Shown: in pieces, positions 18,231-27,376 of the stretch
Layout: each line of letters opens with the position of its first letter
How positions within the stretch are numbered: position 1 is the stretch's first letter
Assembly: GCF_001295265.1 (NCBI RefSeq)
Contig: NZ_LJOD01000001.1
Span: 1 to 64,000 of the forward strand
From: Chryseobacterium indologenes
Lineage (GTDB): Bacteria; Bacteroidota; Bacteroidia; Flavobacteriales; Weeksellaceae
Reading direction: 5' to 3'
DNA: 64,000 bases
The notes under the pieces: model-generated
What the model was told of the DNA's origin: nothing
What the model saw: the letters and a program-made list of their open reading frames with translations, nothing else
Databases searched by the model: none
Made by a program: the position numbers and the translations under genes

Positions 18231-20999
18231 ATGAAAACAAAACTTATTCTTTTTAATAAGAGTATTGCCCTGGTTCTATTCATCTTTTTGGGTAATACTC
18301 TATCGGCTCAGGAAGCTCTGCTTAATCCTACCGCAACAGTTTATGACGGATTAAGTGATCATATAAGCACTTTTGAATGTCCTCCTTTCAGTATAGCGGA
18401 AGCTTATGAGGAATATAATCAGCAGGAATCGGGAGCTGAACTTTTTGCCAAAAGATTTGATACTGATATCACAACATTGAATTCAGGGAAGTGGGAAAAA
18501 CTAAATGACCTGCATGTATGGCGGTACAGAATCACCTCAAAAGATGCCTATTCTATGATGCTTATATTTAAAAATATGCGTCTTCCGGAGGAGAGCAGTC
18601 TTTTCCTTTATAATGAGGATATGAGCTATGTTGTAGGTCCTGTAACTCATACGTATAACACAGAAAGTGGTATATATCCCACTGAACTAATCCCTGGCAG
18701 CAGTATTATTGTAGAATTGGTCATTAAAGGAAGCAGCTATCAGGAAAACAATTCTTATTTTACCATTGGTAATGTATCCCATGATTTCTTAGATGTATTT
18801 GAGCTGGCAAGCGGAACCGCAACCCCCGGAAAAATTCTGAAATGTCATAATGATATTAATTGCAGCGCTGGCAATGAATGGCAAACGCATAAAAGAGCTG
18901 TTGCTTTGGTTACTATAGGAGGGCAAGGGCTTTGTTCAGGTTCTCTGATTAATAATACAGCCTTTAACGGACGATCTCTTTTCCTTTCTGCTACGCATTG
19001 CTACGGATTATTTAACAGCCCGGAGAATAGTGTCTTTTATTTCAATCATGAAAAAGAAGAATGTAATGGCAGTAACCGGGATTACAGAAAGAATGATGAT
19101 GTCATCAAAATATCAGGAGCCAGTCTGTTAAGCTCCAATAATTACGCCGATATGCTTCTTCTGCAGCTAAATGACAGAATGCCCTCTTCTTACAGACCTT
19201 ACTTCCCTGGATGGGACAGATCTGGAGATAACCCCCAAAAAGGTGCTGTTATTCATCACCCTAAAGGAAATCCTAAAAAAATAACACTAGACAATGATAT
19301 TATAGCACCTAACACTAATCCCGTAACTATTAATCTATCCCAAAACATTTTTAGAACATTTGAAGTTGGCACAATGTGGGAATCATGGCCTGATAGTGGT
19401 ACTATAGAAGGAGGTTCATCAGGGTCTCCATTGTTTAATCAGAATGGAAGAATCGTAGGCCATACAACAGCAACCAAAATTAACGGATATACCAATGGTA
19501 TTTTTTCCGAACCGAAACCCATATATGTCTGCCCTCCCCATAACATTTCTCATTTCGGCCGTTTATCTGTATCCTGGGACTATGGAGGGGCTTCTCAAAG
19601 ACTTAGAGATCATTTAGACCCCAGCAATACCAATCAAATGTCTATACAAGGACTTATTCCTGCCGGCTGGAGACATCATAAATTCCCGACCAATCTAAAC
19701 AGCAGAAAAATGCAAAGCGGCGACTACGATGGTGTACACGTAGGATTAGGCAACCAGATATTCTACAGAGCTCTTAGCGGTCAGGTTCAGATGTATTACT
19801 GGACTTCTAACGGCTGGCAGCATGGTACTATTCAGCCTAATAATTCATATTCAAACCTGGTAGGCGGTGATATTGCCGTAGGTTTGGGGAACCAGGTCTT
19901 TTACCGCGGTATGAATGGTAATGTACAAACAATGTACTGGGCGAATAATTCGTGGCAGCATGGTGTAGTAGGAGGTTCTGTTCATTCTGCTCCGCACAGT
20001 CTGGCTCTGGACGAAAACAATAGCGTATATTACCGGGGAACTGATGATAAATTGTATATTTTATATTGGAGTAATAATGCATGGCATTCTGGTGACATTT
20101 CAGGATCTGTCAATAACAATACTAAAATTGCAGGAGATGTGGTTGTGGGCAACGGTGCCCAGATATTTTACAGAGGCGGGGACGGAAAGCTGCAAATGTA
20201 TTACTGGGGTAATAACGCATGGGTACATACCTATGTAGACCCAGCCGGAAGCAATGCTTCACCTCTTTATAATATACAAAATGCAGCAGGAGCAATAAGT
20301 ATTGATAAAGACAATAATAATACAATTTATTACCGTGGAACAGATAATAATATGCACAGATATTACTGGAACAATACATCCTGGCAGCACCAATGGTTAG
20401 GGAGTAACAATGATGCTAAAGTATATGGGGACATTACTGCCGGAGAAGGAAACCAGATTTTCTACCGTGGTATTGATGCAAAAATGCACCTGTATTATCT
20501 GGGCAGTAATAATACATGGGTACATGACTGGATTGAAACGAGCCTGCAGACTCCCAATGCCCATAATGTAGCAGGTTCAATAGGCAAAGGTCCTGGAAAC
20601 ATTTTATTCTACAGAGGAAATAACGGATTCATGCAACATTATTTCTGGAATGGTGCACAGATGTTGAAGAACAGTAAAGAAAATGACTATTTCGGTATGG
20701 ATAAAACCCCTCCAAGTCCTACCATACCTAAAGAGATTCCTGCCGGTATTTTTTCAACAATGACGCCTAATCCCGCAAAAGATTATATTGCATTAACAGC
20801 TGACTGCAAATCTCAAACCACAATTGCCATTACCATTACAGATATGCTTGGAAAAACAGCCATGAATTCCTCCCATAAAGCAGACGCAGGAAAAAACACT
20901 ATTACTCTGGATATTAATAAACTGAATACAGGTGTTTATTTTGTGAAAATACAAGACATGCAGGGTGAATCCGCTGTTCACAAACTGATTAAAGAATAA
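18231..20999 (+). CDS. secreted trypsin-fold serine protease with propeller and T9SS tail
   Basis: A 922-aa protein. Signal peptide about 1-26. The protease domain (about 200-460) resembles lysyl endopeptidases, with the triad H256 (SATHC), D307 (NNYADMLLL) and S397 (GGSSGSP). Residues about 505-850 contain seven repeats of the type GNQIFYRGxxGxxQxYYW, predicting a seven-bladed lectin-like propeller. The last about 75 residues (PNPAKDYI..., GVYFVKIQD) form a type A T9SS sorting domain for export across the outer membrane. The protease-propeller combination is unusual; substrate and carbohydrate ligand are not evident. Confidence 0.88.
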   Translation: MKTKLILFNKSIALVLFIFLGNTLSAQEALLNPTATVYDGLSDHISTFECPPFSIAEAYEEYNQQESGAELFAKRFDTDITTLNSGKWEKLNDLHVWRYRITSKDAYSMMLIFKNMRLPEESSLFLYNEDMSYVVGPVTHTYNTESGIYPTELIPGSSIIVELVIKGSSYQENNSYFTIGNVSHDFLDVFELASGTATPGKILKCHNDINCSAGNEWQTHKRAVALVTIGGQGLCSGSLINNTAFNGRSLFLSATHCYGLFNSPENSVFYFNHEKEECNGSNRDYRKNDDVIKISGASLLSSNNYADMLLLQLNDRMPSSYRPYFPGWDRSGDNPQKGAVIHHPKGNPKKITLDNDIIAPNTNPVTINLSQNIFRTFEVGTMWESWPDSGTIEGGSSGSPLFNQNGRIVGHTTATKINGYTNGIFSEPKPIYVCPPHNISHFGRLSVSWDYGGASQRLRDHLDPSNTNQMSIQGLIPAGWRHHKFPTNLNSRKMQSGDYDGVHVGLGNQIFYRALSGQVQMYYWTSNGWQHGTIQPNNSYSNLVGGDIAVGLGNQVFYRGMNGNVQTMYWANNSWQHGVVGGSVHSAPHSLALDENNSVYYRGTDDKLYILYWSNNAWHSGDISGSVNNNTKIAGDVVVGNGAQIFYRGGDGKLQMYYWGNNAWVHTYVDPAGSNASPLYNIQNAAGAISIDKDNNNTIYYRGTDNNMHRYYWNNTSWQHQWLGSNNDAKVYGDITAGEGNQIFYRGIDAKMHLYYLGSNNTWVHDWIETSLQTPNAHNVAGSIGKGPGNILFYRGNNGFMQHYFWNGAQMLKNSKENDYFGMDKTPPSPTIPKEIPAGIFSTMTPNPAKDYIALTADCKSQTTIAITITDMLGKTAMNSSHKADAGKNTITLDINKLNTGVYFVKIQDMQGESAVHKLIKE

Positions 21000-21083
21000 T
21001 GAATGAAATGTAGGAATTTAAATAATTCCGGTGCCTTCAAATAAACGATACGGAACTTAAACCCTGTAAAAAAGCACAAGACA

Positions 21084-21260
21084 TCATAAAGTTCCAATAT
21101 GAAGCAGTAGAGATCTCAGGATTTCTACTGTTTTTTTATTGGGCAGCATATCAAGGTTCAGAGTTCTGGGATCAGAATATTTTTCAACTTCACGCAAGGT
21201 CCGAATACCATATTTTAATTTGAAATCAGCTTCATTGATTTTTCTGAACCTAGTATACAT
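21084..21260 (-). CDS. possible 58-aa ORF or gene fragment
   Basis: An ATG-to-TGA reading frame of 58 codons on the reverse strand, starting MYTRFRKINEADFKL and containing LREVEKYSDPRTLNLD. The composition is protein-like and charged, but I recognise no family. It overlaps the hairpin that seems to terminate the protease transcript on the other strand, so it may be a remnant rather than an active gene. Confidence 0.25.
   Translation of the reverse strand: MYTRFRKINEADFKLKYGIRTLREVEKYSDPRTLNLDMLPNKKTVEILRSLLLHIGTL
21105..21137 (+). terminator. terminator-like hairpin after the protease gene
   Basis: Arms CAGTAGA and TCTACTG separated by 12 nt, followed by TTTTTTT. Confidence 0.6.
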
Positions 21261-21372
21261 CAATATTCACTGTACATTCCCTTAACTTTTGAAATGGATT
21301 TGATATTATTTCAGATCAAATATTGCAATATTATCACGTAAAGTCTATATTTATAAAATTATTCGAAACAAT

Positions 21373-21967
21373 GTGAAATATAAATTATATTCTTCTCTAT
21401 TTTTGTTAATAATTATTATGCCTCTTTCTTTTGAGGCTCAAATTCCCGGGCTTATTCATTATTGCCCTAGCATCAAAAGAATATCTTCCGGTTGTCTTTA
21501 ATTTTCAGCTGGCCAATACCAGCATAAATACTATTGAAAACTATAATTTTGCGGTCTCACAATCTCTGACAGATAATCCTGATAAACAATATGGAAGTGT
21601 ATGTCACTTTTTAGTTTCTATCAATGAAAACGTTAAAAATGGAGAGATTTTCTGTGATGAAGGCTGCAATGAAGAAAATAAAGAAACAGGTAATACTTCT
21701 GTATTTGAGGAGAATATTAAGTTTTCGCCCAATCCTGTATCTGATATGGCAAATGTAGATTTCACGTTAAAAGCAGAAGCGAAAATAACAGCTAAAGTCG
21801 TTGATTACTATGGCAGACCAATAAAAACTCTTATGACGAATTCCAAATTGGTAAAAGGAGCTAATAAACTTAGATTCTCAACATCCAATCTCATCAATGG
21901 AATTTATATCCTAACGATAAATGCGGGTTCAGAAAGCAGATCATTGCAATTTATTGTAAAGCATTAA
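21373..21967 (+). pseudogene. frameshifted secreted protein with T9SS type A tail
   Basis: A GTG at 21373 opens a signal peptide (KLYSSLFLLIIIMPLSFEAQ) that runs out of frame soon after. A second frame, open from 21431 to 21967, carries the body and a typical T9SS tail (FSPNPVSDMANVDF, YGRPIKTL, LINGIYILTINAG). A +1 shift between about 21440 and 21484 would join the two. The total is short for a T9SS cargo, so this may be a decayed or internally deleted gene. A sequencing error is the alternative. Confidence 0.55.
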
Positions 21968-22011
21968 ATAAATTAAACTGCTCTATTTTTTCGTAAAACA
22001 AGATCTTATAT

Positions 22012-22041
22012 CAGACTACCCATTTACGGGTAGTCTTTTTT
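22012..22041 (+). terminator. intrinsic terminator
   Basis: Perfect arms AGACTACCC and GGGTAGTCT around a 6-nt loop, followed by TTTTT. It closes the T9SS fragment transcript. Confidence 0.8.
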
Positions 22042-22105
22042 ATGTACTTATGATTATTCTTTGCAAAAAATAATTAAATTCGGGAACATAAAAACAACAA
22101 CGTCA

Positions 22106-23266
22106 ATGATACAACTTCCCATATCAAAGCTTTCCAATGTAGGAACTACTATTTTCAGCCAGATGACTCAATTGGCCAATGAAAATGAAGCCATTAATCT
22201 TTCCCAGGGATTTCCGGATTTTATGCCGGATTCTGAACTGCTGGATCATGTTGATTATTTTGTTAAAAAGGGCTTTAATCAGTATGCTCCTCTGGGAGGA
22301 ATGCCGGTATTGAAGGAAGAAATTGCAAGGAAAATTGAGAACAGCCATCGTGCAGTTTATCATCCGGATTCCGAGATAACCGTTACCGCAGGCGGTACGC
22401 AGGCTATTTTTACAGCGATTGCTGCTTTTGTAAAAAAAGAAGATGAGGTGATCATTTTTGAACCCGCTTACGATTGTTATGAACCAACAGTAGAGCTTTT
22501 TGGAGGTATTGTCAGACGCTTTGAAATGAAAGCTCCTGATTATGAAATCGACTGGACAATGGTAAAAGGACTGGTGAGCGAAAAGACTAAAATGATTATC
22601 CTGAATAACCCGAATAATCCTTCGGGAAAGATTTTAAAGGAAAAAGATCTGCAGGAACTTATTGAACTGGTAAAGGGAACATCCATTCTGATTTTAAGTG
22701 ATGAAGTATATGAAAATATTGTTTTTGACGGACAACAGCATTTAAGCATCTGCCAATATCCTGAGCTTAAAGAAAGGAGTCTTTTGGTAGCTTCATTCGG
22801 AAAGCTTTTCCATGTTACAGGATGGAAGACCGGCTATTGTGCAGCTCCCAAAAACCTGACGGATGAATTCAGAAAAGTTCATCAGTTCAATGTTTTCTGT
22901 GTCAATACTCCTATTCAGCTGGCTCTGGCAGAATACATGAAAAATGATGAACATTATCTTCATCTGAATGCATTTTTCCAGGAGAAAAGAGATTTCCTGC
23001 GAAAAGGGTTAGCCGGGACTTCTTTTAAGCTTCTGGATTGTGAAGGCACGTATTTTCAGGCTGTAAAATATGATGCCATTTCAGATCAGAATGATTTTGA
23101 TTTTGCCAGCGAGCTCACCATCCGTCATAAAGTGGCCAGCGTTCCTTTTTCATCATTCTACCGGAATAAGAGAAATGATCATGTCATCAGGCTATGTTTT
23201 GCCAAAAAGCAGGAAACTCTGGAAAAAGCGATTGAACATCTTTCAAAAGTACAACCCTTTATATAA
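22106..23266 (+). CDS. class I/II PLP-dependent aminotransferase, methionine/kynurenine type
   Basis: A 386-aa fold-type I aminotransferase. It shows SQGFPDF and YAPLGGMPVLKEEIA near the N-terminus, NNPNNPSGK at about 167-175 and the PLP lysine K233 in ASFGKLFHVTGWK. The pattern resembles YbdL-type methionine aminotransferases and kynurenine/glutamine transaminases; exact substrate preference cannot be read. I start at MIQLPISKL (22106) because the 15 upstream residues of the longer frame do not fit the family. Its last 8 bp overlap the end of the convergent cardiolipin synthase gene. Confidence 0.9.
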   Translation: MIQLPISKLSNVGTTIFSQMTQLANENEAINLSQGFPDFMPDSELLDHVDYFVKKGFNQYAPLGGMPVLKEEIARKIENSHRAVYHPDSEITVTAGGTQAIFTAIAAFVKKEDEVIIFEPAYDCYEPTVELFGGIVRRFEMKAPDYEIDWTMVKGLVSEKTKMIILNNPNNPSGKILKEKDLQELIELVKGTSILILSDEVYENIVFDGQQHLSICQYPELKERSLLVASFGKLFHVTGWKTGYCAAPKNLTDEFRKVHQFNVFCVNTPIQLALAEYMKNDEHYLHLNAFFQEKRDFLRKGLAGTSFKLLDCEGTYFQAVKYDAISDQNDFDFASELTIRHKVASVPFSSFYRNKRNDHVIRLCFAKKQETLEKAIEHLSKVQPFI

Positions 23267-24725
23267 GCGGGGAAAGCAGTCTTGCCATATGTTCAAAAAA
23301 GACTTTATATTTAGGTCTTTTCCGCCATGCATCAAGAAAAATTTCTTCACAGTCATTCATATCTTCGAGAAAAATGCTGTGAAGCTTTTCATTGATTTTA
23401 TGATCAAACACCAGTGCATTGACTTCAAAATTCAATTCCTGGCTTCGGGCATCCATATTAGCCGTTCCGATGCTTGAAAAATTGTCATCTATCAGCATGG
23501 TTTTGGCGTGAATAAAGCCTTTTTTATAAAGGAAAATACGGACATTATTCTCTAAAAGCTCCTCATAATAGGAATAAGCCGCTGCATTCACAATTACTGA
23601 ATCTCCCGATTTCGGAACCATCAGCCTTACATCCAGACCGGAAAGACCAGCCTGCTTAATGGCATTCAGCACTGTTTCTACAGGAATGAAATAAGGAGTA
23701 ACCATATAAATTCTTTTTTTGGCTGCGAGAATGGCTGAATGGGTGCTCAGCATAATGGAAGGCCTGGTGTCCGGACCGCTAGCAGCCGTCTGTACCAATG
23801 AACTGCCTCCGCCAATATTTTTGTAATCAAAATAATCCTGCGAAATTTCCGGAAGCTTTTCCGCGGCAAAGGTCCAGCTGCTTAAAAACAGAAACTGAAA
23901 GTAAAAAGCAGCCTCTCCTTTGATGTAAAGGTGTATATCCCGCCAGTACTGTCCGGGATTAGGATTGATGTATTTATCTGAAACGTTGATTCCCCCCGTA
24001 AAAACTTCAGATCCGTCCACAATAATAATTTTTCTGTGATCCCTGTAGTTTACTCTGTTGGCTAGAAGCCTGAAGGTAATTTTATTGACAGGGGATACTT
24101 CCACTCCACCTTCTTTCAGTCTTTTTAAAAGTTTCTTCCCTATCTTTCCGCTTCCCATATCGTCATAAAGGAAACGTACTTTTATACCTTCTTCTGCTTT
24201 TTTTATCAGGAGATCAGCAAGTCTGTTTCCTATTTCATCATTATCATAAATGTAATATTCAAGATGGATATGATGCCGGGCCCTTTCAAGCACCTCAAAC
24301 ACTTTCGTAAATTTTCCTTCCCCGTTTACCAGAATTTCAGTATGATTTCCCTGTGATAAGGGAGAGCGGGCAGCGTGATACAGAAAATTAACCGTTGTGA
24401 TGAAGTTCCATACTTCTTCTTTATGTTCTCCCAACGCTTTTTCATGAGTTTTACGAATATATTGGGCCACGGTACGGTATACCTGTTCATTCCGTTCTAT
24501 TTTAAAGGTGTAAAATTTATTTTTCCTGTAATTGACCCCGAAGACAAAGTATATAATAATTCCTGCTACAGGAAGAAATATAATGAGCATAAGATATGCA
24601 AGCGTTTTGCTGGTCGTTCGTGTATCCATAATGATCTTACCGGCAAGAAAAACCGTTCCCAGGAGATATAAGACTTCCAGCCCAAGCAGGATATAAGGAA
24701 ACTGATCAAAGAATTCTTTAAACAT
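23259..24725 (-). CDS. cls: cardiolipin synthase (phospholipase D type)
   Basis: A 488-aa membrane enzyme that condenses phosphatidylglycerol into cardiolipin. Two N-terminal hydrophobic segments (about 10-30 and 42-64) are followed by two HKD motifs: H230-K232-D237 (DHRKIIIVDG) and H406-K408-D413 (IHAKTMLIDD). Both catalytic modules are complete and the length is typical. It is convergent with the aminotransferase gene and slightly overlaps it. Confidence 0.93.
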   Translation of the reverse strand: MFKEFFDQFPYILLGLEVLYLLGTVFLAGKIIMDTRTTSKTLAYLMLIIFLPVAGIIIYFVFGVNYRKNKFYTFKIERNEQVYRTVAQYIRKTHEKALGEHKEEVWNFITTVNFLYHAARSPLSQGNHTEILVNGEGKFTKVFEVLERARHHIHLEYYIYDNDEIGNRLADLLIKKAEEGIKVRFLYDDMGSGKIGKKLLKRLKEGGVEVSPVNKITFRLLANRVNYRDHRKIIIVDGSEVFTGGINVSDKYINPNPGQYWRDIHLYIKGEAAFYFQFLFLSSWTFAAEKLPEISQDYFDYKNIGGGSSLVQTAASGPDTRPSIMLSTHSAILAAKKRIYMVTPYFIPVETVLNAIKQAGLSGLDVRLMVPKSGDSVIVNAAAYSYYEELLENNVRIFLYKKGFIHAKTMLIDDNFSSIGTANMDARSQELNFEVNALVFDHKINEKLHSIFLEDMNDCEEIFLDAWRKRPKYKVFFEHMARLLSPLI

Positions 24726-24796
24726 CTGGGTGCTGTTAAGATTATGATATTAAAGATAGGGAAAAAAGAAAAGGTAAATTAGCGTATACTTATAAA

Positions 24797-24828
24797 AAAA
24801 GAACCAATTGGATGGAATTGGTTCTTTT
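24797..24828. terminator. bidirectional-looking terminator
   Basis: AAAAGAACCAATT and AATTGGTTCTTTT form a 13-bp perfect stem with a 6-nt loop and T/A runs. It lies downstream of the reverse-strand SDR gene. Confidence 0.8.
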
Positions 24829-24859
24829 GCTTTTATTTTTCTGCCTTGTCTGAAATATT

Positions 24860-25624
24860 CTATAAAAACATTCCCCCGGAAGCTTCAATTCTCTGCCCGT
24901 TGATCCAGCCGGCGTCTTCTGTACACAGAAAAGCCACTATTCCACCAATGTCATCCGGGAGGCCTGCCCTGCCTAATGCCGTTATACTGGAAATCATTGA
25001 ATTGACATTATGATCATCCCTGGTTCTTCCGCCGCCAAAATCAGTTTCTATAGCGCCTGGTGCGAGAACATTGGCTTTAATTCTTCTTGGCCCCAATTCC
25101 TTAGCCATATATTTCGTCAGCATTTCTACGCCTGCTTTCATAGAGCCATAAACGGATGATCCGGGTAAGGCAAATCTTGCCAGTCCTGAAGAAATATTGA
25201 TGATTCCCCCACCGTCATTCATAAACGGAAGCATTTTCTGAGTCAGGAAAAACACGCCTTTAAAATGGATATCAACAACATCGTCCAGCTGCTCTTCGGT
25301 TACTTCCATGATCGGGGCATATAGAGCTGTTCCTGCATTGTTAACGAGGAAGTCTATTTTCGGGGTTCCTGTTTCCTGTTCAAGATGTTCTGTTACTTCT
25401 TTTACGAATGTCCCGAAACCTTTCACATCTCTGGTATCCAGCTGAAAAGCCGCAGCTTTCTGCCCCAGGGCTTTTATTTCATCAACAACTGCTTCTGCTT
25501 CTTCTTTGCTGTTTTTATAGGTAATGATTACGTCTAATCCTTTTTGGGCGATTTTAAGGGCTGCATTTTTACCAAGCCCGCGGCTTCCTCCTGTTATTAA
25601 AGCTATTTTTGTTTTTGCTGTCAT
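24860..25624 (-). CDS. SDR family oxidoreductase
   Basis: A 254-aa classical short-chain dehydrogenase. Motifs: TGGSRGLGKNAA (about 11-22), NNAGTALY, IINISSGLA and the active-site YGSMKAG. The C-terminus has DIGGIVAFLCTEDAGWINGQ, as in FabG-like enzymes. The substrate is unknown. The AraC-type regulator gene lies 86 bp upstream on the same strand and may control it. Confidence 0.9.
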   Translation of the reverse strand: MTAKTKIALITGGSRGLGKNAALKIAQKGLDVIITYKNSKEEAEAVVDEIKALGQKAAAFQLDTRDVKGFGTFVKEVTEHLEQETGTPKIDFLVNNAGTALYAPIMEVTEEQLDDVVDIHFKGVFFLTQKMLPFMNDGGGIINISSGLARFALPGSSVYGSMKAGVEMLTKYMAKELGPRRIKANVLAPGAIETDFGGGRTRDDHNVNSMISSITALGRAGLPDDIGGIVAFLCTEDAGWINGQRIEASGGMFL

Positions 25625-25710
25625 TTTTGTTTGATTTTAATGATACAAAGTTGGGATATTTCCGTGAAGAAGTGTTTGCCTGAATCAATCTGAAATTTGC
25701 AAAATTCAAA

Positions 25711-26658
25711 TCATGAACGAAACTGAAGCGGCGTAAATGATGTTTTTCTTTTGAAAAAGTTTGAGAAGTGGGCAATTTCCTCAAAGCCGAGCGCATAGGA
25801 AATTTCAGACACACTCCATTGAGTCTGCCGAAGCATGATCTTAGCTTCCTGAATAAGGCGGTCTGCAATAAATTCTGTGGTAGTTTTTCCGGTATTCTCT
25901 TTTAGTTTTTTATTCAGATAATTTACATGGATAGCCAGCCTGTCAGCATAATCTTTTGCTGTTTTCAGCTGCAGCCGCTGCTCTGAAGACTCTATGGGGA
26001 ACTGCCTTTCCAGAAGTTCTATAAATAGGGAAACCACCCGTAGGGAGGCATCATTAGCTGTTGAGAGTTTGGCCGCCGGCTGTAATTTCTGTCCGTAATG
26101 AATCAATTCCAGTACGTAATTTCTGATGAGGTCATACTTAAAGATATAATCAGAATCAATTTCTTTTTTAATTTTCGTGAATAAAATTTCAATTTCATCT
26201 GCCAGCTCATCCTCTATTTCAAACAATGGAACATTGCCGGGTTGAAATATGGGCAGATCTTCCAAAGAAAACCGGGATTGGGATTTGACAAAAAAATCTT
26301 CTGTAAATACACAGAAGCTTCCGGACTGATCAGGATCCTGGGGAATCCAATGATAGGGCACTTTGGGAGTAGCAAATAATAAAGCATTCTTTTCTATAGG
26401 TATAATCTTATCTGCATATTCTGCCCTGTTTTTACCTCTGATTAAGCTGATTTTATAATATCTTCTCCTGTTATAGGGCATTTCTGAGGTTGTTCTTGCT
26501 CTTTCTATCGTCTGCCTGATGTCAAAAACATTAAAATGTCCTATATCTTTATGAAGGCCTTTCGGGAAAATACTTTCGAGGTCTTTTCCTAGTTTGGCGG
26601 CCATCTCTTTATAGAAATCTTCAAGTGAAGTGTGGTGCATTTTTTCCATTTCAGACAA
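25711..26658 (-). CDS. AraC family transcriptional regulator
   Basis: A 315-aa soluble regulator: a cupin-like N-terminal sensing half (about 30-190) and a C-terminal AraC domain (about 215-315). The HTH part includes LAIHVNYLNKKLKENTGKT, ISYALGFEEIAHFSNFFKR and FTPLQFRS. It shares its layout and several motifs (YNRRxYYKIS) with the regulator at 62750-63664, so they are paralogues. It is probably the controller of the neighbouring SDR gene. Confidence 0.9.
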   Translation of the reverse strand: MSEMEKMHHTSLEDFYKEMAAKLGKDLESIFPKGLHKDIGHFNVFDIRQTIERARTTSEMPYNRRRYYKISLIRGKNRAEYADKIIPIEKNALLFATPKVPYHWIPQDPDQSGSFCVFTEDFFVKSQSRFSLEDLPIFQPGNVPLFEIEDELADEIEILFTKIKKEIDSDYIFKYDLIRNYVLELIHYGQKLQPAAKLSTANDASLRVVSLFIELLERQFPIESSEQRLQLKTAKDYADRLAIHVNYLNKKLKENTGKTTTEFIADRLIQEAKIMLRQTQWSVSEISYALGFEEIAHFSNFFKRKTSFTPLQFRS

Positions 26659-26669
26659 TTTGTATAATT

Positions 26670-26677
26670 CAAATATA
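26670..26677 (-). promoter_or_regulatory. TAnnTTTG promoter element for the AraC gene
   Basis: TATATTTG on the reverse strand, 11 nt upstream of the ATG at 26658. Confidence 0.5.
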
Positions 26678-26791
26678 CAAAACTGTACCGGAATGAAAAT
26701 TTATAAAAAAATACATTTTATCTACACTAAGTGATATATTTCATTTATTTTTTCTACATTCGTTATAACTAATACACTAAAAATCAAAACA

Positions 26792-26995
26792 ATGAAAAAA
26801 CAAACTCTATTCAACGCAAAAAAGCTTAGCAAAAAACAATTGAGAACAATCGCAGGAGGGCTTCTTAACTGTATGGAACCGGTATTATGCACCAATCCAC
26901 CGTGTGAGCCGTCTTCTGACCCTAACGGATGTACGATGTATTCTCCCAAGTGTGCACAGAGAGAGTGCAGAGTACCTATTGAGATCATTCCATAA
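26792..26995 (+). CDS. bacteriocin-like small protein with double-glycine leader
   Basis: A 67-aa peptide. The leader ends in Gly-Gly at about residues 27-28 and shows the pattern KLSKKQLRTIAGG, used for recognition by C39-peptidase exporters. The predicted core has six cysteines (CMEP, CTNPPC, GCTMY, KCAQREC). These peptides are widespread in Chryseobacterium and usually of unknown activity. A second, shorter peptide of the same type follows 17 bp after the stop. No exporter gene is nearby. Confidence 0.75.
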   Translation: MKKQTLFNAKKLSKKQLRTIAGGLLNCMEPVLCTNPPCEPSSDPNGCTMYSPKCAQRECRVPIEIIP

Positions 26996-27012
26996 TTTTG
27001 ATATCATTGACT

Positions 27013-27177
27013 ATGAAAGATTTCAAAAACGGCAGAAAACTGCATAAAAAAGAATTAAGAACAATCTCCGGAGGATTAATGAGATGCCTTAATCTGGATA
27101 CGCGAAGATGCACAACTACCGGAATTTCATGTGCAGAGCCCGAGTGCAGATATGTTCCGGACCCGTTATACCCATAA
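27013..27177 (+). CDS. second bacteriocin-like double-glycine peptide (54 aa)
   Basis: A 54-codon ORF from ATG at 27013 to TAA. The leader KLHKKELRTISGG matches the KLxKxxLRTIxGG leader of the preceding gene almost residue for residue. The core has four cysteines (RCLNL, RCTTT, SCAEPEC). The 17-bp spacing and shared terminator indicate one transcript with the 67-aa peptide. Its small size makes it easy to miss in gene calling. Confidence 0.72.
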   Translation: MKDFKNGRKLHKKELRTISGGLMRCLNLDTRRCTTTGISCAEPECRYVPDPLYP

Positions 27178-27215
27178 AAGCTATTAAAATAACAGTATAA
27201 AATGATCATTTATAC

Positions 27216-27247
27216 AAACGTATCCGGATTTCCGGATACGTTTTTTA
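27216..27247 (+). terminator. strong intrinsic terminator after the GG-peptide pair
   Basis: AAACGTATCCGGA and TCCGGATACGTTT form a 13-bp perfect stem with a 2-nt loop and a T-run. Confidence 0.85.
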
Positions 27248-27376
27248 TTGAAGCTACTTTTAGTTATAGGTACTGAAAATCCCTGCAAAATCAAAACACC
27301 TGAAGATAAAACAGATTGAAACTTATGATTCACGACCTTCACTACTTCCCTTCTTCAGGCTTCAGTCCTGTATCAA

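Larger units (their letters stand above)
21000..21372. other. intergenic stretch between protease and T9SS fragment
   Basis: About 370 bp holding a terminator-like hairpin (21105-21137) and a short reverse-strand ORF (21084-21260) that overlaps it. Nothing else was recognised. Confidence 0.5.
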
